Notes: generated by a model from the letters alone, not told the origin. A DNA stretch of 16,018 bases from Bacteroidota bacterium (GCA_020627525.1 JAHDGP010000016.1:10668-26685); one strand, 5' to 3'; positions 6,630 through 14,318 are shown, counted from the stretch's first letter. Made by a program: numbers and translations.

Positions 6630-8063
6630 TTATACTACAGGCACTAGATTAAGCTCTTCTGCTTTGATAATCATAAAGTTATAAGCAGCATCAAAGTCAT
6701 TTGGAATTTCTCCATCAAGAATGGCTTCTCTAATGGCATTTTTGATGATTCCAACCTCTTTGCTTGGTTTTATTCCAAATGTTTTCATAATCAAGTCTCC
6801 AGTTACTGGTGGTTGCCAATTGCGGATTTTATCATTTTCCTCTACATCTACCAGCTTTTGAACAACCAAATCATAATTTTCTAAAAATCGTTGTACTTTT
6901 TGTTGATTTTTCGAGGTAATGTCCGCACGACACAATTTCATTAAATCATCAATATCATCCCCTGCGTCAAACAAAAGCCTTCTTATGGCCGAATCTGTTA
7001 TATTCTCCTTTGTCAAACTGATAGGACGGTGATGCAACGCAACTAACTTTTGAACATATTTCATTCTGTCATCCAAAGGAAGCTTTAACTTCCTGAAAAT
7101 CTTTGGCACCCACCTCGCCCCAACAACTTCATGTCCGTGAAAGGTCCAGCCGTGGTCTTTTTCAAATCGCTTGGTTTTAGGCTTCGCTATGTCGTGTAGT
7201 ATTGCCGACCAACGCAAGAAAAGGTCATCCGTATTTTTAGAAAGATTGTCTAACACTTTCAGTGTGTGGTAAAAGTTATCTTTATGAAAAATCCCCTCTC
7301 GCTCCTCTACCCCCTTGAGTCTATACAACTCAGGAAAAATGATTTTCAACAAGCCGGTATCAAACAAAATTTTAAGCCCAATGGAAGGTATTGGTGAAGA
7401 TATAATTTTGTTCAGTTCAATAGTAATCCGTTCTTGCGATACAATTTCAATTCTGTCTTTATTCTTTGAAATTGATTCCAGCGAATCTGCTGAAATTTCA
7501 AAATCCAGCTGCGTCGCAAATCTTACAGCACGCATCATCCGCAAAGGATCATCAGAATAAGTTACATCCGGATCTAAGGGCGTTTGAATCAGTTGTTTAT
7601 CCAAGTCCGCTATTCCATTAAAAGGATCAATCAATTCTCCTAACTGATTTTCATTTATACAAATTGCTAATGCATTTATAGTAAAATCTCGTCTGTTTTG
7701 ATCATCCTGCAAAGTACCATCTTCAACAATTGGCTTTCTTGAATTACGTTGATAAGATTCCTTTCTTGCTCCAACAAATTCATAATCAACACCACTCGTT
7801 ACAAATTGCGCTGTACCAAAGTTTTTAAAATAAGATACTTTGGGTGAATTGGGGAGTTGTTTGGCAGCTGCATGTGCCAAATCAATTCCACTGCCAATAC
7901 AGACAATGTCCACATCTTTAATGTTGTCAATTCTATTCAGTGCCAAATCTCTAACAATCCCACCAACAATGTAGGCGGGCATATTTAAACCATCGGCAGC
8001 CTTGCCAATCTCAGTCAAAGCTTTCTGTATATTTTTGGGTATTTTGGAGTATAGACTAGTCAA
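6630..8063 (-). CDS. cca: CCA tRNA nucleotidyltransferase / poly(A) polymerase family with HD domain
   Basis: A 477-aa class II nucleotidyltransferase, expected to add or repair the 3' CCA end of tRNAs in the cytoplasm. The catalytic head shows YIVGGIVRDLAL (31-42), the metal-binding pair D50 and D52 in KDVDIVCIG, RRDFTINALA (124-133), DDPLRMMRAVRFA (171-183) and the nucleotide-recognition helix QERITIELNK (210-219). An HD phosphohydrolase domain follows: H266 in YHTLKV, H290-D291 in LHDIAKP, H309/H311 in FHGHE and HH at 344-345. HD domains in this family carry phosphodiesterase or phosphatase activity. The start codon is TTG: an in-frame stop lies four codons upstream, and the next ATG (codon 28) would remove part of the conserved head. 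A TAnnTTTG box 17 nt upstream supports TTG. A pure poly(A) polymerase is possible but less likely. Confidence 0.93.
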   Translation of the reverse strand: MTSLYSKIPKNIQKALTEIGKAADGLNMPAYIVGGIVRDLALNRIDNIKDVDIVCIGSGIDLAHAAAKQLPNSPKVSYFKNFGTAQFVTSGVDYEFVGARKESYQRNSRKPIVEDGTLQDDQNRRDFTINALAICINENQLGELIDPFNGIADLDKQLIQTPLDPDVTYSDDPLRMMRAVRFATQLDFEISADSLESISKNKDRIEIVSQERITIELNKIISSPIPSIGLKILFDTGLLKIIFPELYRLKGVEEREGIFHKDNFYHTLKVLDNLSKNTDDLFLRWSAILHDIAKPKTKRFEKDHGWTFHGHEVVGARWVPKIFRKLKLPLDDRMKYVQKLVALHHRPISLTKENITDSAIRRLLFDAGDDIDDLMKLCRADITSKNQQKVQRFLENYDLVVQKLVDVEENDKIRNWQPPVTGDLIMKTFGIKPSKEVGIIKNAIREAILDGEIPNDFDAAYNFMIIKAEELNLVPVV

Positions 8064-8080
8064 ATTTTCAGATTATACCA

Positions 8081-8088
8081 CAAAGATA
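8081..8088 (-). promoter_or_regulatory. -7 box (TATCTTTG) for the CCA-transferase gene
   Basis: An exact TAnnTTTG match on the minus strand, ending 17 nt before the TTG start at 8063. It implies a leader of about 10 nt and helps to choose the unusual start codon. No clear -33 TTG is present. Confidence 0.45.
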
Positions 8089-8289
8089 AATTTTAATGAA
8101 TAATGAGGAATTAAAAGACTATCTTTTTTAGTCATGTATGCAGAATGACGTTTTACCTTATTGGGAACAAAATATTGAATAATTTGTGGTTTGAAATATT
8201 ATTAGAAATGTATATTTTTTAAATATTATTTACTAAAATGTGACCCACCCTTTTATTTATTTACTAACATTTATAAGAAAATTGTATCT

Positions 8290-9099
8290 ATGGAAAATAA
8301 AATTGGAATTGCTTTATGTGGAGGTGGTGCAAGAGGCTGGGCACACATTGGAATACTGAAAGCTCTGGAAGAAAATGGAATTTTTCCAACGCACATTTCT
8401 GGCACCAGTGCAGGCGCCATTGTTGCAGCGTTGTATGCCGCTGGTAAAACACCAGATGAGCTGCTTGAAATTGCCAAAGATGCGAATATTCTAAAAGTTT
8501 ATGCATTTGGATTGACCGATATTGCTTTTATGCCAACAAGCGGCTTCACAAGGCTCTCTTATCTCAAAGACATTCTCTCCGAACATTTGCCCAAATCTGA
8601 TGATTTTAATGATCTTCAGAAGCAGGCTTTTATTGCTGTGACGAATTTGAATAAATGTGATTATGAAATTATTCACAAAGGCTCCATCACGGATGCAGTG
8701 ATGGCATCAGCAGCCATACCTATAATTTTCAAGCCTCAAAATATTGGTGAACATACCTATGTAGACGGAGGGGTGGTTAACAATTTGCCAGTAGAACCGC
8801 TCAAATCTATTTGTGATACAGTGATTGGTGTAAATATCAACAACAATCAATATGCTGCGGAAGTTGAAAACGTAATTTCTATTACGATGAGGTGCTTTGA
8901 AACTATGATTTGGAACAATACTAAAAATCGTCTAAAAAATTGTGACATAGTAATTGAACCAACTGAGGTTTTTGATTTTGGCTTATTCGATTTTGGAAAA
9001 GCTGAAGAGATTGTTCAAACAGCGTATGAAAGTACCAAAATCCAAATGCCTAATATTCGTGAAAAACTGAAGGATAGTAATTGTTTGGTTAATGAATGA
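8290..9099 (+). CDS. Patatin-like phospholipase family protein
   Basis: A 269-aa acyl hydrolase of the bacterial patatin family (RssA/YchK-like in size). The glycine-rich oxyanion-hole motif GGGARGWAHIG is at 11-21, the nucleophile elbow GTSAG at 38-42 with Ser40, and the catalytic-dyad aspartate in DGG at 159-161 (Asp159), followed by the usual VNNLPVEPL. It lacks a signal peptide and transmembrane segments, so it is probably a soluble cytoplasmic or membrane-associated lipase acting on phospholipid or other acyl esters; the substrate cannot be predicted. The dyad is complete, so I expect activity. It is divergent from the CCA transferase, and 67 nt follow before the antitoxin gene. No exact TAnnTTTG box was found upstream. 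Confidence 0.94.
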   Translation: MENKIGIALCGGGARGWAHIGILKALEENGIFPTHISGTSAGAIVAALYAAGKTPDELLEIAKDANILKVYAFGLTDIAFMPTSGFTRLSYLKDILSEHLPKSDDFNDLQKQAFIAVTNLNKCDYEIIHKGSITDAVMASAAIPIIFKPQNIGEHTYVDGGVVNNLPVEPLKSICDTVIGVNINNNQYAAEVENVISITMRCFETMIWNNTKNRLKNCDIVIEPTEVFDFGLFDFGKAEEIVQTAYESTKIQMPNIREKLKDSNCLVNE

Positions 9100-9106
9100 T
9101 TTCAAC

Positions 9107-9137
9107 TTTGAAAATTAACAAATTAAAGTTATATTTA
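9107..9137 (+). promoter_or_regulatory. Probable promoter of the antitoxin gene
   Basis: TTTG (9107-9110), a 19-nt spacer, and TATATTTA (9130-9137), one base from TAnnTTTG, fit the Bacteroidota bipartite promoter. Transcription would start about 20-25 nt before the ATG at 9167. The segment TAAAGTTATATTTATG (9124-9139) recurs with one base deleted as TAAAGTATATTTATG at 9155-9169, where it includes the start codon. Such a doubled motif around a promoter could be an autoregulatory operator. Confidence 0.45.
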
Positions 9138-9166
9138 TGGTAAATAGATTCCACTAAAGTATATTT

Positions 9167-9448
9167 ATGACTAAGAAAATAGAGCAAAGAAAATATAATT
9201 TAATTCGAGCAATCATTGAACTTAAAGATGATAAAACAATTTCTAAGCTTGAACAACACATGAAGCAAATTCTACCAGATAATAGCTTTTTAACTGCTAT
9301 TAAACCGATAAGAAAAAACGTAACTATTAACGATTTAATAAAAGAACAAAATTATAAACCTTTAACAAGAAAGGATTTTTTTGAAAAAGCTAGCAAATTA
9401 AATATCCAAGAATCATTTGAGGAGTTAAATTCAATGTTGAGTAAATGA
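9167..9448 (+). CDS. Antitoxin of a VapBC-like locus (orphaned)
   Basis: A 93-aa Lys- and Glu-rich protein without membrane segments. I infer its antitoxin role from context: its TGA stop overlaps, by the four bases ATGA, the start of a reading frame beginning MNYLLDTNILLLYI, the classic opening of a PIN-domain VapC ribonuclease. The sequence pattern (KYNLIRAIIELKDD near residues 9-22, then KPIRKN, then KEQNYKPLTRKDFF, and a C-terminal helix ending in SMLSK) resembles the small proteins that precede PIN toxins in Bacteroidota. These usually bind DNA or fold over the toxin. The antitoxin is full-length whereas the toxin is truncated, so it may now act only as a regulator or protect against related toxins elsewhere. 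The function rests on neighbourhood and general resemblance. Confidence 0.75.
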   Translation: MTKKIEQRKYNLIRAIIELKDDKTISKLEQHMKQILPDNSFLTAIKPIRKNVTINDLIKEQNYKPLTRKDFFEKASKLNIQESFEELNSMLSK

Positions 9449-9555
9449 ATTATTTACTTGATACAAATATCTTATTACTTTATATAAGAAATAATGAGAC
9501 TACTCAAAAACTGGAATCTTATCTAAACTTGTTAAATGGCGAAAAAAATATTTAA
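9445..9555 (+). pseudogene. Truncated PIN-domain (VapC-like) toxin remnant
   Basis: The frame opens with an ATG at 9445 that overlaps the antitoxin stop as ATGA, and encodes only 36 aa before TAA at 9553-9555. It begins MNYLLDTNILLLYIRNN, with the first catalytic aspartate of a PIN domain at Asp6. Intact family members are about 130 aa and need three or four acidic residues spread along the chain. Everything after LLNGEKN is missing, and the convergent membrane-protein gene ends only 46 bp further on. A deletion that joined the toxin's middle to this point is the simplest explanation. No recognisable continuation was found in the other two frames. Confidence 0.75.
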
Positions 9556-9601
9556 TTGATCTTAACAAATTTTCTCTTGGATGAAATACTGACAGTTATC
9601 C

Positions 9602-10495
9602 CTACCGAAACATTCTATCAATCTCCTCCTGTGTATGCGTATTTCCAATTTGGTTAATTTTCTCAAAAGCACTTGTTCCATCTTTTATTTCAACCAAAGA
9701 ATAATACCATATTCCTATAAGCACCCAGAATATAAAATTAAAAAAGTAGCCGCAAAATGTTGCTATTCCTGTTACGACCGCAAGCGCAGTAGAAGGTTCT
9801 TGAGTTACCAGACTGCTTCCTGCGCCTAAGAGCAATGCAAACAACAATTGTACAATACCAAGTATAACTGAAACCAAAACACCAATGGTTGCATACAAGC
9901 TCAATGTCATCCACCAATGCCCCTTAACCAGTTGCATTGATCTTTTAAAAGCTTGAACAAAGCCTTTTCCTTCTACTATGTAAACATTTTGATACAAACT
10001 AGTTGCAATCATTAAAAATACACCTGGAATAATAAACATCAAAGTACCAAAGAAATAAATCAATGAAGCCATAACCATAAAAAGAGAGAGTGTAACAATT
10101 TTCATTAACAAGCCATTTGTTATCTGTTTCATTCCAACTTCCCCGTTTTCTGATTCTTCATATTTTTTCAAATAAGTAAATATTGCTGCTGCGACAATAG
10201 AATAAGTAATAAGGCTTAGTAAAACATTTACAAAGTAATATCCACTAAATAAACTAGACAGCATTTCAAATGGATTATCAATATCCCCATCCAGAAGAGC
10301 TTCATTATAAACAGCCAAGTTTCCCACCAATTCATTTTGAACATAGCCCGCAAAAATACTTGTGAAAATTGCCACTGGAGCTACCAAAAAGAGAAATATT
10401 TTCAATAAAGGATTAAAATTTTGCCCAACAAATGCAAAGGTATCCCCCAGCACTTCTCCAAAGTCTCTTACCTTCTTTAACTTAATTTTTGCCAT
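9602..10495 (-). CDS. Polytopic membrane protein, YciC/GPDPase-membrane-domain-like (paralogue 2)
   Basis: A 297-aa integral inner-membrane protein with about five or six hydrophobic segments (near 30-52, 86-108, 132-168, 197-226 and 236-265). A cytoplasmic start MAKIKLKKVRDFGEVLGDTF precedes them. It carries the family hallmark GVFLMIATSLYQNVYIVEGKGFVQAFKRSMQ (two parts: about 158-170 and 171-188) followed by LVKGHWW, and ends with IWYYSLVEIKDGTSAFEKIN. The neighbouring upstream gene has the same N-terminal (RDFGxVxxDTF), central (FxxSxKRSMxLxKGxWW) and C-terminal (IWYxSLVExKxGTS) signatures, so the two are tandem duplicates. The fold resembles the membrane domain of glycerophosphoryl diester phosphodiesterases and YciC, but no enzymatic domain is attached and no reaction can be assigned. 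It is last in the four-gene minus-strand run, with a 64-nt gap to its paralogue. Confidence 0.85.
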   Translation of the reverse strand: MAKIKLKKVRDFGEVLGDTFAFVGQNFNPLLKIFLFLVAPVAIFTSIFAGYVQNELVGNLAVYNEALLDGDIDNPFEMLSSLFSGYYFVNVLLSLITYSIVAAAIFTYLKKYEESENGEVGMKQITNGLLMKIVTLSLFMVMASLIYFFGTLMFIIPGVFLMIATSLYQNVYIVEGKGFVQAFKRSMQLVKGHWWMTLSLYATIGVLVSVILGIVQLLFALLLGAGSSLVTQEPSTALAVVTGIATFCGYFFNFIFWVLIGIWYYSLVEIKDGTSAFEKINQIGNTHTQEEIDRMFR

Positions 10496-10559
10496 CTTTA
10501 AATTTTACACTAACACTATAAACGCATATTTTCAATTGCTGAATAAAGCATTTAAAAGA

Positions 10560-11516
10560 TTAACTAAACTGCACCTCTCCATTGTCCTCACCAATCTGAT
10601 TGATTTTATCAATTATTGATGTACCCTCTTTATCCTCTACCAATGAATGATACCAAATACTTTGGAAAATATAATTGATTATGTAAAAAACAAATGTCAA
10701 AACCACAATGAAAACAGCAAATATTCCCATTACACTGATAAACAATGACAAACCTGATCCATCTTCAGGCAACAATGCCGCTCCTATCATAACAAATATC
10801 ATCGGCACATATTGTATAAAAGAGGAAATCGAATTGGCAATCATACTAATCACCATTGTTAAAGCAAAAGTCAACCACCATTTGCCTTTAATCAACTCCA
10901 TAGATCGTTTTAAACTATCTATAAAACCAATTCTTTCATGGAAAAACACAACCATATAAAGTGAAGTCGCCACAGTGAAATACATCAATATCGGCAATGC
11001 TATAAACAGCAATATTATTCCTGAAGGTCCGATAAGGTTAATCAATAAGTATTGTAATCCACCAAAAACAACCATTATGGGAATCAACAAGGCCATATAT
11101 TGGAAAACTTTGCCCAACATAGCCATTGTCTCTCCACCTATATCATTTAGTAAATCCCCTTCTGTAACAGCATATTCAGCATCCTCAGATTTTAGTTTTA
11201 CAAAGCGATAGGCAACCACCATTATTTTTAAAAAACAATAGATAAACAAGAATATAAACAAAACATATATTATTCCTAAAATGATCGCAGGAACCATTGG
11301 AAATTCATCAAAATCAGGATTTACAGGATCAAAACCACTAGCCATAAATGCAACTACTAAAACACCCAATGATCCCAATACCAACACGGGCATAACAATC
11401 TTTAGAAATACTTTAGCAAATAGTTTGAAATTTTGAAAAAACAGTGAAAAAGTATCACTCATTACCTTTCCAAAGTCTCTGCTTTTTTTTATAACAATAG
11501 GTTTCTTTGTTGACAT
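10560..11516 (-). CDS. Polytopic membrane protein, YciC/GPDPase-membrane-domain-like (paralogue 1)
   Basis: I place the start at the ATG at 11516 (318 aa), not at the in-frame ATG at 11579. From 11516 the protein begins MSTKKPIVIKKSRDFGKVMSD, which lines up with the paralogue's MAKIKLKKVRDFGEVLGD; the extra 21 residues are not shared. Hydrophobic segments lie near 36-60, 75-102, 138-162, 167-192, 215-245 and 258-285. SLKRSMELIKGKWWLT (201-216) and IWYHSLVEDKEGTS (287-300) are the duplicated family signatures. It is an inner-membrane protein without visible catalytic residues. Proteins of this type are sometimes mislabelled as beta-carotene monooxygenases in Bacteroidota; nothing in this sequence supports an oxygenase. 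It lies 92 nt after the SpoIIM-family gene, on the same strand. Confidence 0.85.
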   Translation of the reverse strand: MSTKKPIVIKKSRDFGKVMSDTFSLFFQNFKLFAKVFLKIVMPVLVLGSLGVLVVAFMASGFDPVNPDFDEFPMVPAIILGIIYVLFIFLFIYCFLKIMVVAYRFVKLKSEDAEYAVTEGDLLNDIGGETMAMLGKVFQYMALLIPIMVVFGGLQYLLINLIGPSGIILLFIALPILMYFTVATSLYMVVFFHERIGFIDSLKRSMELIKGKWWLTFALTMVISMIANSISSFIQYVPMIFVMIGAALLPEDGSGLSLFISVMGIFAVFIVVLTFVFYIINYIFQSIWYHSLVEDKEGTSIIDKINQIGEDNGEVQFS

Positions 11517-11608
11517 AGCTTTTTGTGTTAATTTAAATACCCAAGTACATTTTAACAACTCAACCCGATTGACATTCAACCGAAATCAAGTTATCTTATT
11601 ATATGTCT

Positions 11609-12589
11609 TTAATCAATCTTTATTTCTGAATCTGTTGACTGGGAAACATTTAATGAATTGGGGTATATAATGAAATAGTAAATAATAAAGGCAAAAGATA
11701 CAACAATTATAAACAAATTCAAAAGCCAACTGCTTTGATAATGCCTGGTAACAAAACTTTCTAAAAATCCTGCTGCAATAAAAATCGGAACCAGACTAAT
11801 TACAATTTTCAAGCCGTCCTTTACGCCATTTTTAAACGAATGCAGGCGTGAATAAGTTCCTGGAAACAATATACTATTGCCCATTACAAAACCCGCCATT
11901 CCTGCAATAACAATAGCCGAAAGCTCCAATGCTCCGTGAATAAAAACGCCTGACAATGAAGTTGTCAGAATACCGTTTTTATAGAAAAATCCAAAAAAAC
12001 TCCCCACCATAACGCCATTCATAAATAAAATAAGTCCAGTACCAAAAGACAGTATGATTCCAGCTACAAATGCCATAAAAGACACACGAATATTATTGAT
12101 TGTTATCCCTAAAAACATTTCACTTTGAGTGCTCTTTTTATAAACCGCCAAAGGGTCGCCCGACTCGATGTTTTCAATCGTTGCATTTACATATTGATCA
12201 GACAAAATTAGGCGCACAAATGTTTCATCATTTAGGGTTGAAAGCGCACCAATAAAAATAGAAACAGCAAATATGACAAAGGCCAATAACAACTTATCTC
12301 GATGTTCATACATCAGTGTTGGTACTTCCACTTGCCAAAATTCTTTGAACCGATTTCGATCTTCCTTTTTATTTTTATAAATGGCTTGATGTAATCTTGC
12401 TGCTAAAGAATTCAAATAATTAACTGTATTGCTTTGAGGGTAAAATGTTCTCGCATAAGATAAGTCGTCGGTCAATTCAATATACATCTCTGCTTGATCA
12501 TCGGGACTCATTTCATCCAACAATTCAAGTTTTTGCTCATAACCTTGCCACTTATCCTTATTGCGTTTAAGAAATGCTGGTTCTCTCAT
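11609..12589 (-). CDS. SpoIIM-family (stage II sporulation protein M-like) membrane protein
   Basis: A 326-aa membrane protein. The first 98 residues are soluble and charged, beginning MREPAFLKRNKDKWQGYE, a form usual for non-sporulating members. Membrane segments follow near 99-118, 170-196, 213-236, 258-277 and 288-309. The family signature IHGALELSAIVIAG at 217-230 holds the HGxxE motif (His218, Gly219, Glu222), and GNSILFPG (237-244) follows it. In sporulating bacteria SpoIIM helps in septal peptidoglycan remodelling; in Bacteroidota it accompanies other membrane proteins, and its role is unknown. Here the two downstream paralogues are its probable partners. An exact TAAATTTG box ends 4 nt before the ATG, so the mRNA may be leaderless. 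It is separated from crtD by 49 nt. Confidence 0.9.
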   Translation of the reverse strand: MREPAFLKRNKDKWQGYEQKLELLDEMSPDDQAEMYIELTDDLSYARTFYPQSNTVNYLNSLAARLHQAIYKNKKEDRNRFKEFWQVEVPTLMYEHRDKLLLAFVIFAVSIFIGALSTLNDETFVRLILSDQYVNATIENIESGDPLAVYKKSTQSEMFLGITINNIRVSFMAFVAGIILSFGTGLILFMNGVMVGSFFGFFYKNGILTTSLSGVFIHGALELSAIVIAGMAGFVMGNSILFPGTYSRLHSFKNGVKDGLKIVISLVPIFIAAGFLESFVTRHYQSSWLLNLFIIVVSFAFIIYYFIIYPNSLNVSQSTDSEIKID

Positions 12590-12593
12590 ATAT

Positions 12594-12601
12594 CAAATTT
12601 A
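12594..12601 (-). promoter_or_regulatory. -7 box (TAAATTTG) touching the SpoIIM-family start codon
   Basis: An exact TAnnTTTG match on the minus strand, followed by ATAT and then the ATG at 12589. Transcription would begin at or next to the A of the start codon. No -33 TTG lies at the expected distance. The box falls in the 49-nt gap after crtD and suggests independent expression of the three membrane genes. Confidence 0.45.
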
Positions 12602-12638
12602 TACTTTTTCAAACTTTTTTTGTTAGTGTAAGACACAT

Positions 12639-14120
12639 TTATTCCACTAAATTTGCAAGAATTTTTGCCGAATACAAACACAGTGGAATCCCGCCACCAG
12701 GATGCACACTGCCTCCACAAAAATAAAGCCCTTTGATCTTGTTTGAAAAATTAGCGTGTCTGAAAAAAGCTGCTAGCTTACTATTCGAACTATTTCCGTA
12801 CAAAGAGCCCAAATGTGAGGAAGTCCGCTGCTCAATTCTTCTTGGATCTAGAAAGTCCTCACATACTATTAAAGGTTCTATTGTACAATTTAAGTTCCGG
12901 CTGAGCTTTTTTAAGATGTTTTTTTTGCTTTCTTTGATAAATTTATCCCAATCCTGCCCAACATTGTTGGGAACATTGATCATCACGAACCAATTTTCAC
13001 ATTCGGGCGGAGCATCTGCTATATTATGCTTGGAGCTAATGTTTATATAAATTGTCGGATCATCAAAAATGCTTTGCTTTTTAAAAATTGCCTCAAACTC
13101 CTCCTTGTACTTTTTGCTGAAAAATATGTTGTGCAACGCCAATTCTGGAAATGATCTTTTTATCCCCCAATAAAAAATAAGTGCAGAACTAGATTTTTCC
13201 TGATTCAATATCGACTCGGGATGCTGTTCATTTGGCAATAATTTTTTATAGGTATGAAAAACATCCATATTACTGACAACTAAGTTTGAAAAATGTTCTT
13301 GACCATTCTCCAACGATATTCCAGCTACTTTTTTTTCTTTTATTAAAATGTTTTTTACTTCCGAATTAAATACAAATTCAACCCCTAATTCTTTTGCAAG
13401 TTTGTACAAAGCCAATGTTATGCTGTGCATTCCTCCCTTTGGAAAAAATGCGCCTATAGCCTGTTCAAGATGCGGAATAATATTTAAAGTCGCTGGTGCT
13501 TGGTAAGGATCAGAGCCAATATAAGTAGCATAACGATTGAATAGTTGAACCAGCTTCTCATTTTTCAAAACCCGTTCATTGTATGCATTCATTGTCAGGT
13601 GAGCATTTATCCGTGGCAGTTTCAATGCTGCCTTAAATGTTTTTTTATTTAAATATGTGCTAGGCTTATGCAGTGATTGTTCTAAAAATATCTTGGCAGT
13701 TATATCATATATTTCTTTGCTTTTTGTAAAATGTTTTTCGATAGGTTCCGCCTCAATTCCCAATTTACTTTTTAGCTCCTCCATGTAGTCTTTTTTATTG
13801 GCAAATGCATTTATGACGCACCCATCTTCATAAAAATATTTACAAACAACATCAAGTCGTTCATAAGAAAAATACTCTTGGGGATTTTTTCCAGCAAGTT
13901 CAAACAATTCCTCCACAAGCGCAGGCATTGTAAAAAGCGAAGGTCCTGCATCAAACCGAAAACCATCCATCTCAAGCTGCGCAAGCTTCCCACCAGGATA
14001 AGTATTTTTCTCAAAGACCATAACCTGAAATCCTTTAGCAGCCAGTCGAATAGCCGTCGCCATCCCCCCTACGCCAGCTCCTATAACAATAGCTGGTTTT
14101 TTTTTGGTTTTTTGGTTCAA
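12639..14120 (-). CDS. crtD: CrtD-type carotenoid desaturase (1-hydroxycarotenoid 3,4-desaturase)
   Basis: A 493-aa FAD-dependent desaturase of the CrtI/CrtD family that would introduce double bases' equivalent double bonds into a carotenoid backbone at the membrane. The N-terminal Rossmann motif is IVIGAGVGGMATAI (11-24; G14, G16, G19) with acidic Glu37, then YPGGK (41-45) and FRFDAGPSLFTMP (54-66). The C-terminal FAD motif GLYFCGGSVHPGGGIPL starts at 464. Features such as ELFELAGKNPQEYFSYERLD, NRYATYIGSDPYQAP and ALIFYWGIKRSFPELALHNIFF fit the CrtD branch of Bacteroidota better than phytoene desaturase CrtI, so the substrate is probably a 1-hydroxylated carotenoid; CrtI remains possible. 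No other carotenoid gene is in view. The start is TTG: a stop lies four codons upstream and the first ATG (codon 20) would destroy the FAD motif. Codons 6-8 form an A9 run. Confidence 0.9.
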   Translation of the reverse strand: MNQKTKKKPAIVIGAGVGGMATAIRLAAKGFQVMVFEKNTYPGGKLAQLEMDGFRFDAGPSLFTMPALVEELFELAGKNPQEYFSYERLDVVCKYFYEDGCVINAFANKKDYMEELKSKLGIEAEPIEKHFTKSKEIYDITAKIFLEQSLHKPSTYLNKKTFKAALKLPRINAHLTMNAYNERVLKNEKLVQLFNRYATYIGSDPYQAPATLNIIPHLEQAIGAFFPKGGMHSITLALYKLAKELGVEFVFNSEVKNILIKEKKVAGISLENGQEHFSNLVVSNMDVFHTYKKLLPNEQHPESILNQEKSSSALIFYWGIKRSFPELALHNIFFSKKYKEEFEAIFKKQSIFDDPTIYINISSKHNIADAPPECENWFVMINVPNNVGQDWDKFIKESKKNILKKLSRNLNCTIEPLIVCEDFLDPRRIEQRTSSHLGSLYGNSSNSKLAAFFRHANFSNKIKGLYFCGGSVHPGGGIPLCLYSAKILANLVE

Positions 14121-14160
14121 TTTTTTATTTTAGTGAAGTGATGACTTACAAAAATTACGC

Positions 14161-14168
14161 CAAAAATA
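14161..14168 (-). promoter_or_regulatory. -7 box (TATTTTTG) upstream of crtD
   Basis: An exact TAnnTTTG match on the minus strand, 40 nt before the TTG start at 14120. There is no TTG at 17-23 nt upstream. The box lies inside a 25-codon minus-strand frame (14194-14117) that overlaps the crtD start. Confidence 0.35.
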
Positions 14169-14256
14169 CGATACCATCCAGTTAAGATCATCATTTAAGC
14201 ATAATTTTTAATTGAAAAGCTCACAATTCACTTTGACACCACCATTTTTTACGCTA

Positions 14257-14287
14257 TTGATAGTTATTCCATTTTAATTTATATTTG
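14257..14287 (+). promoter_or_regulatory. Bipartite Bacteroidota promoter for the Cys-rich secreted protein
   Basis: TTG (14257-14259), a 20-nt spacer, and TATATTTG (14280-14287) match TTG-N17-23-TAnnTTTG without mismatch, the best promoter in the window. Transcription would start around 14292-14295, giving a leader of about 90 nt that contains two competing hairpins. Confidence 0.6.
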
Positions 14288-14318
14288 TTGCAATTCTTCC
14301 ATTACTAAATTAAAATGC

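Noticed and set aside
11517..11579. N-terminal extension of 21 residues on membrane paralogue 1
   Set aside because: The extension is absent from the paralogue and has no family pattern; the ATG at 11516 gives an N-terminus that aligns with the paralogue.
14097..14105. A9 run in the crtD coding strand as a programmed slippage site
   Set aside because: Both neighbouring frames lead to no longer product, and the reading frame after the run is intact and conserved. It is more likely plain Lys-rich coding, though it is a possible sequencing-error hotspot.
4044..14147. A 14-base match, AAGTCATCACTTCA, upstream of the helicase (4044-4057, +) and upstream of crtD (14147-14134, -), both in the orientation of the gene
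   Set aside because: Comparing a 16-kb window with itself on both strands is expected to give about one 14-base match by chance, more in AT-rich DNA. The match does not extend on either side and the distances to the starts differ (163 against 14 nt).
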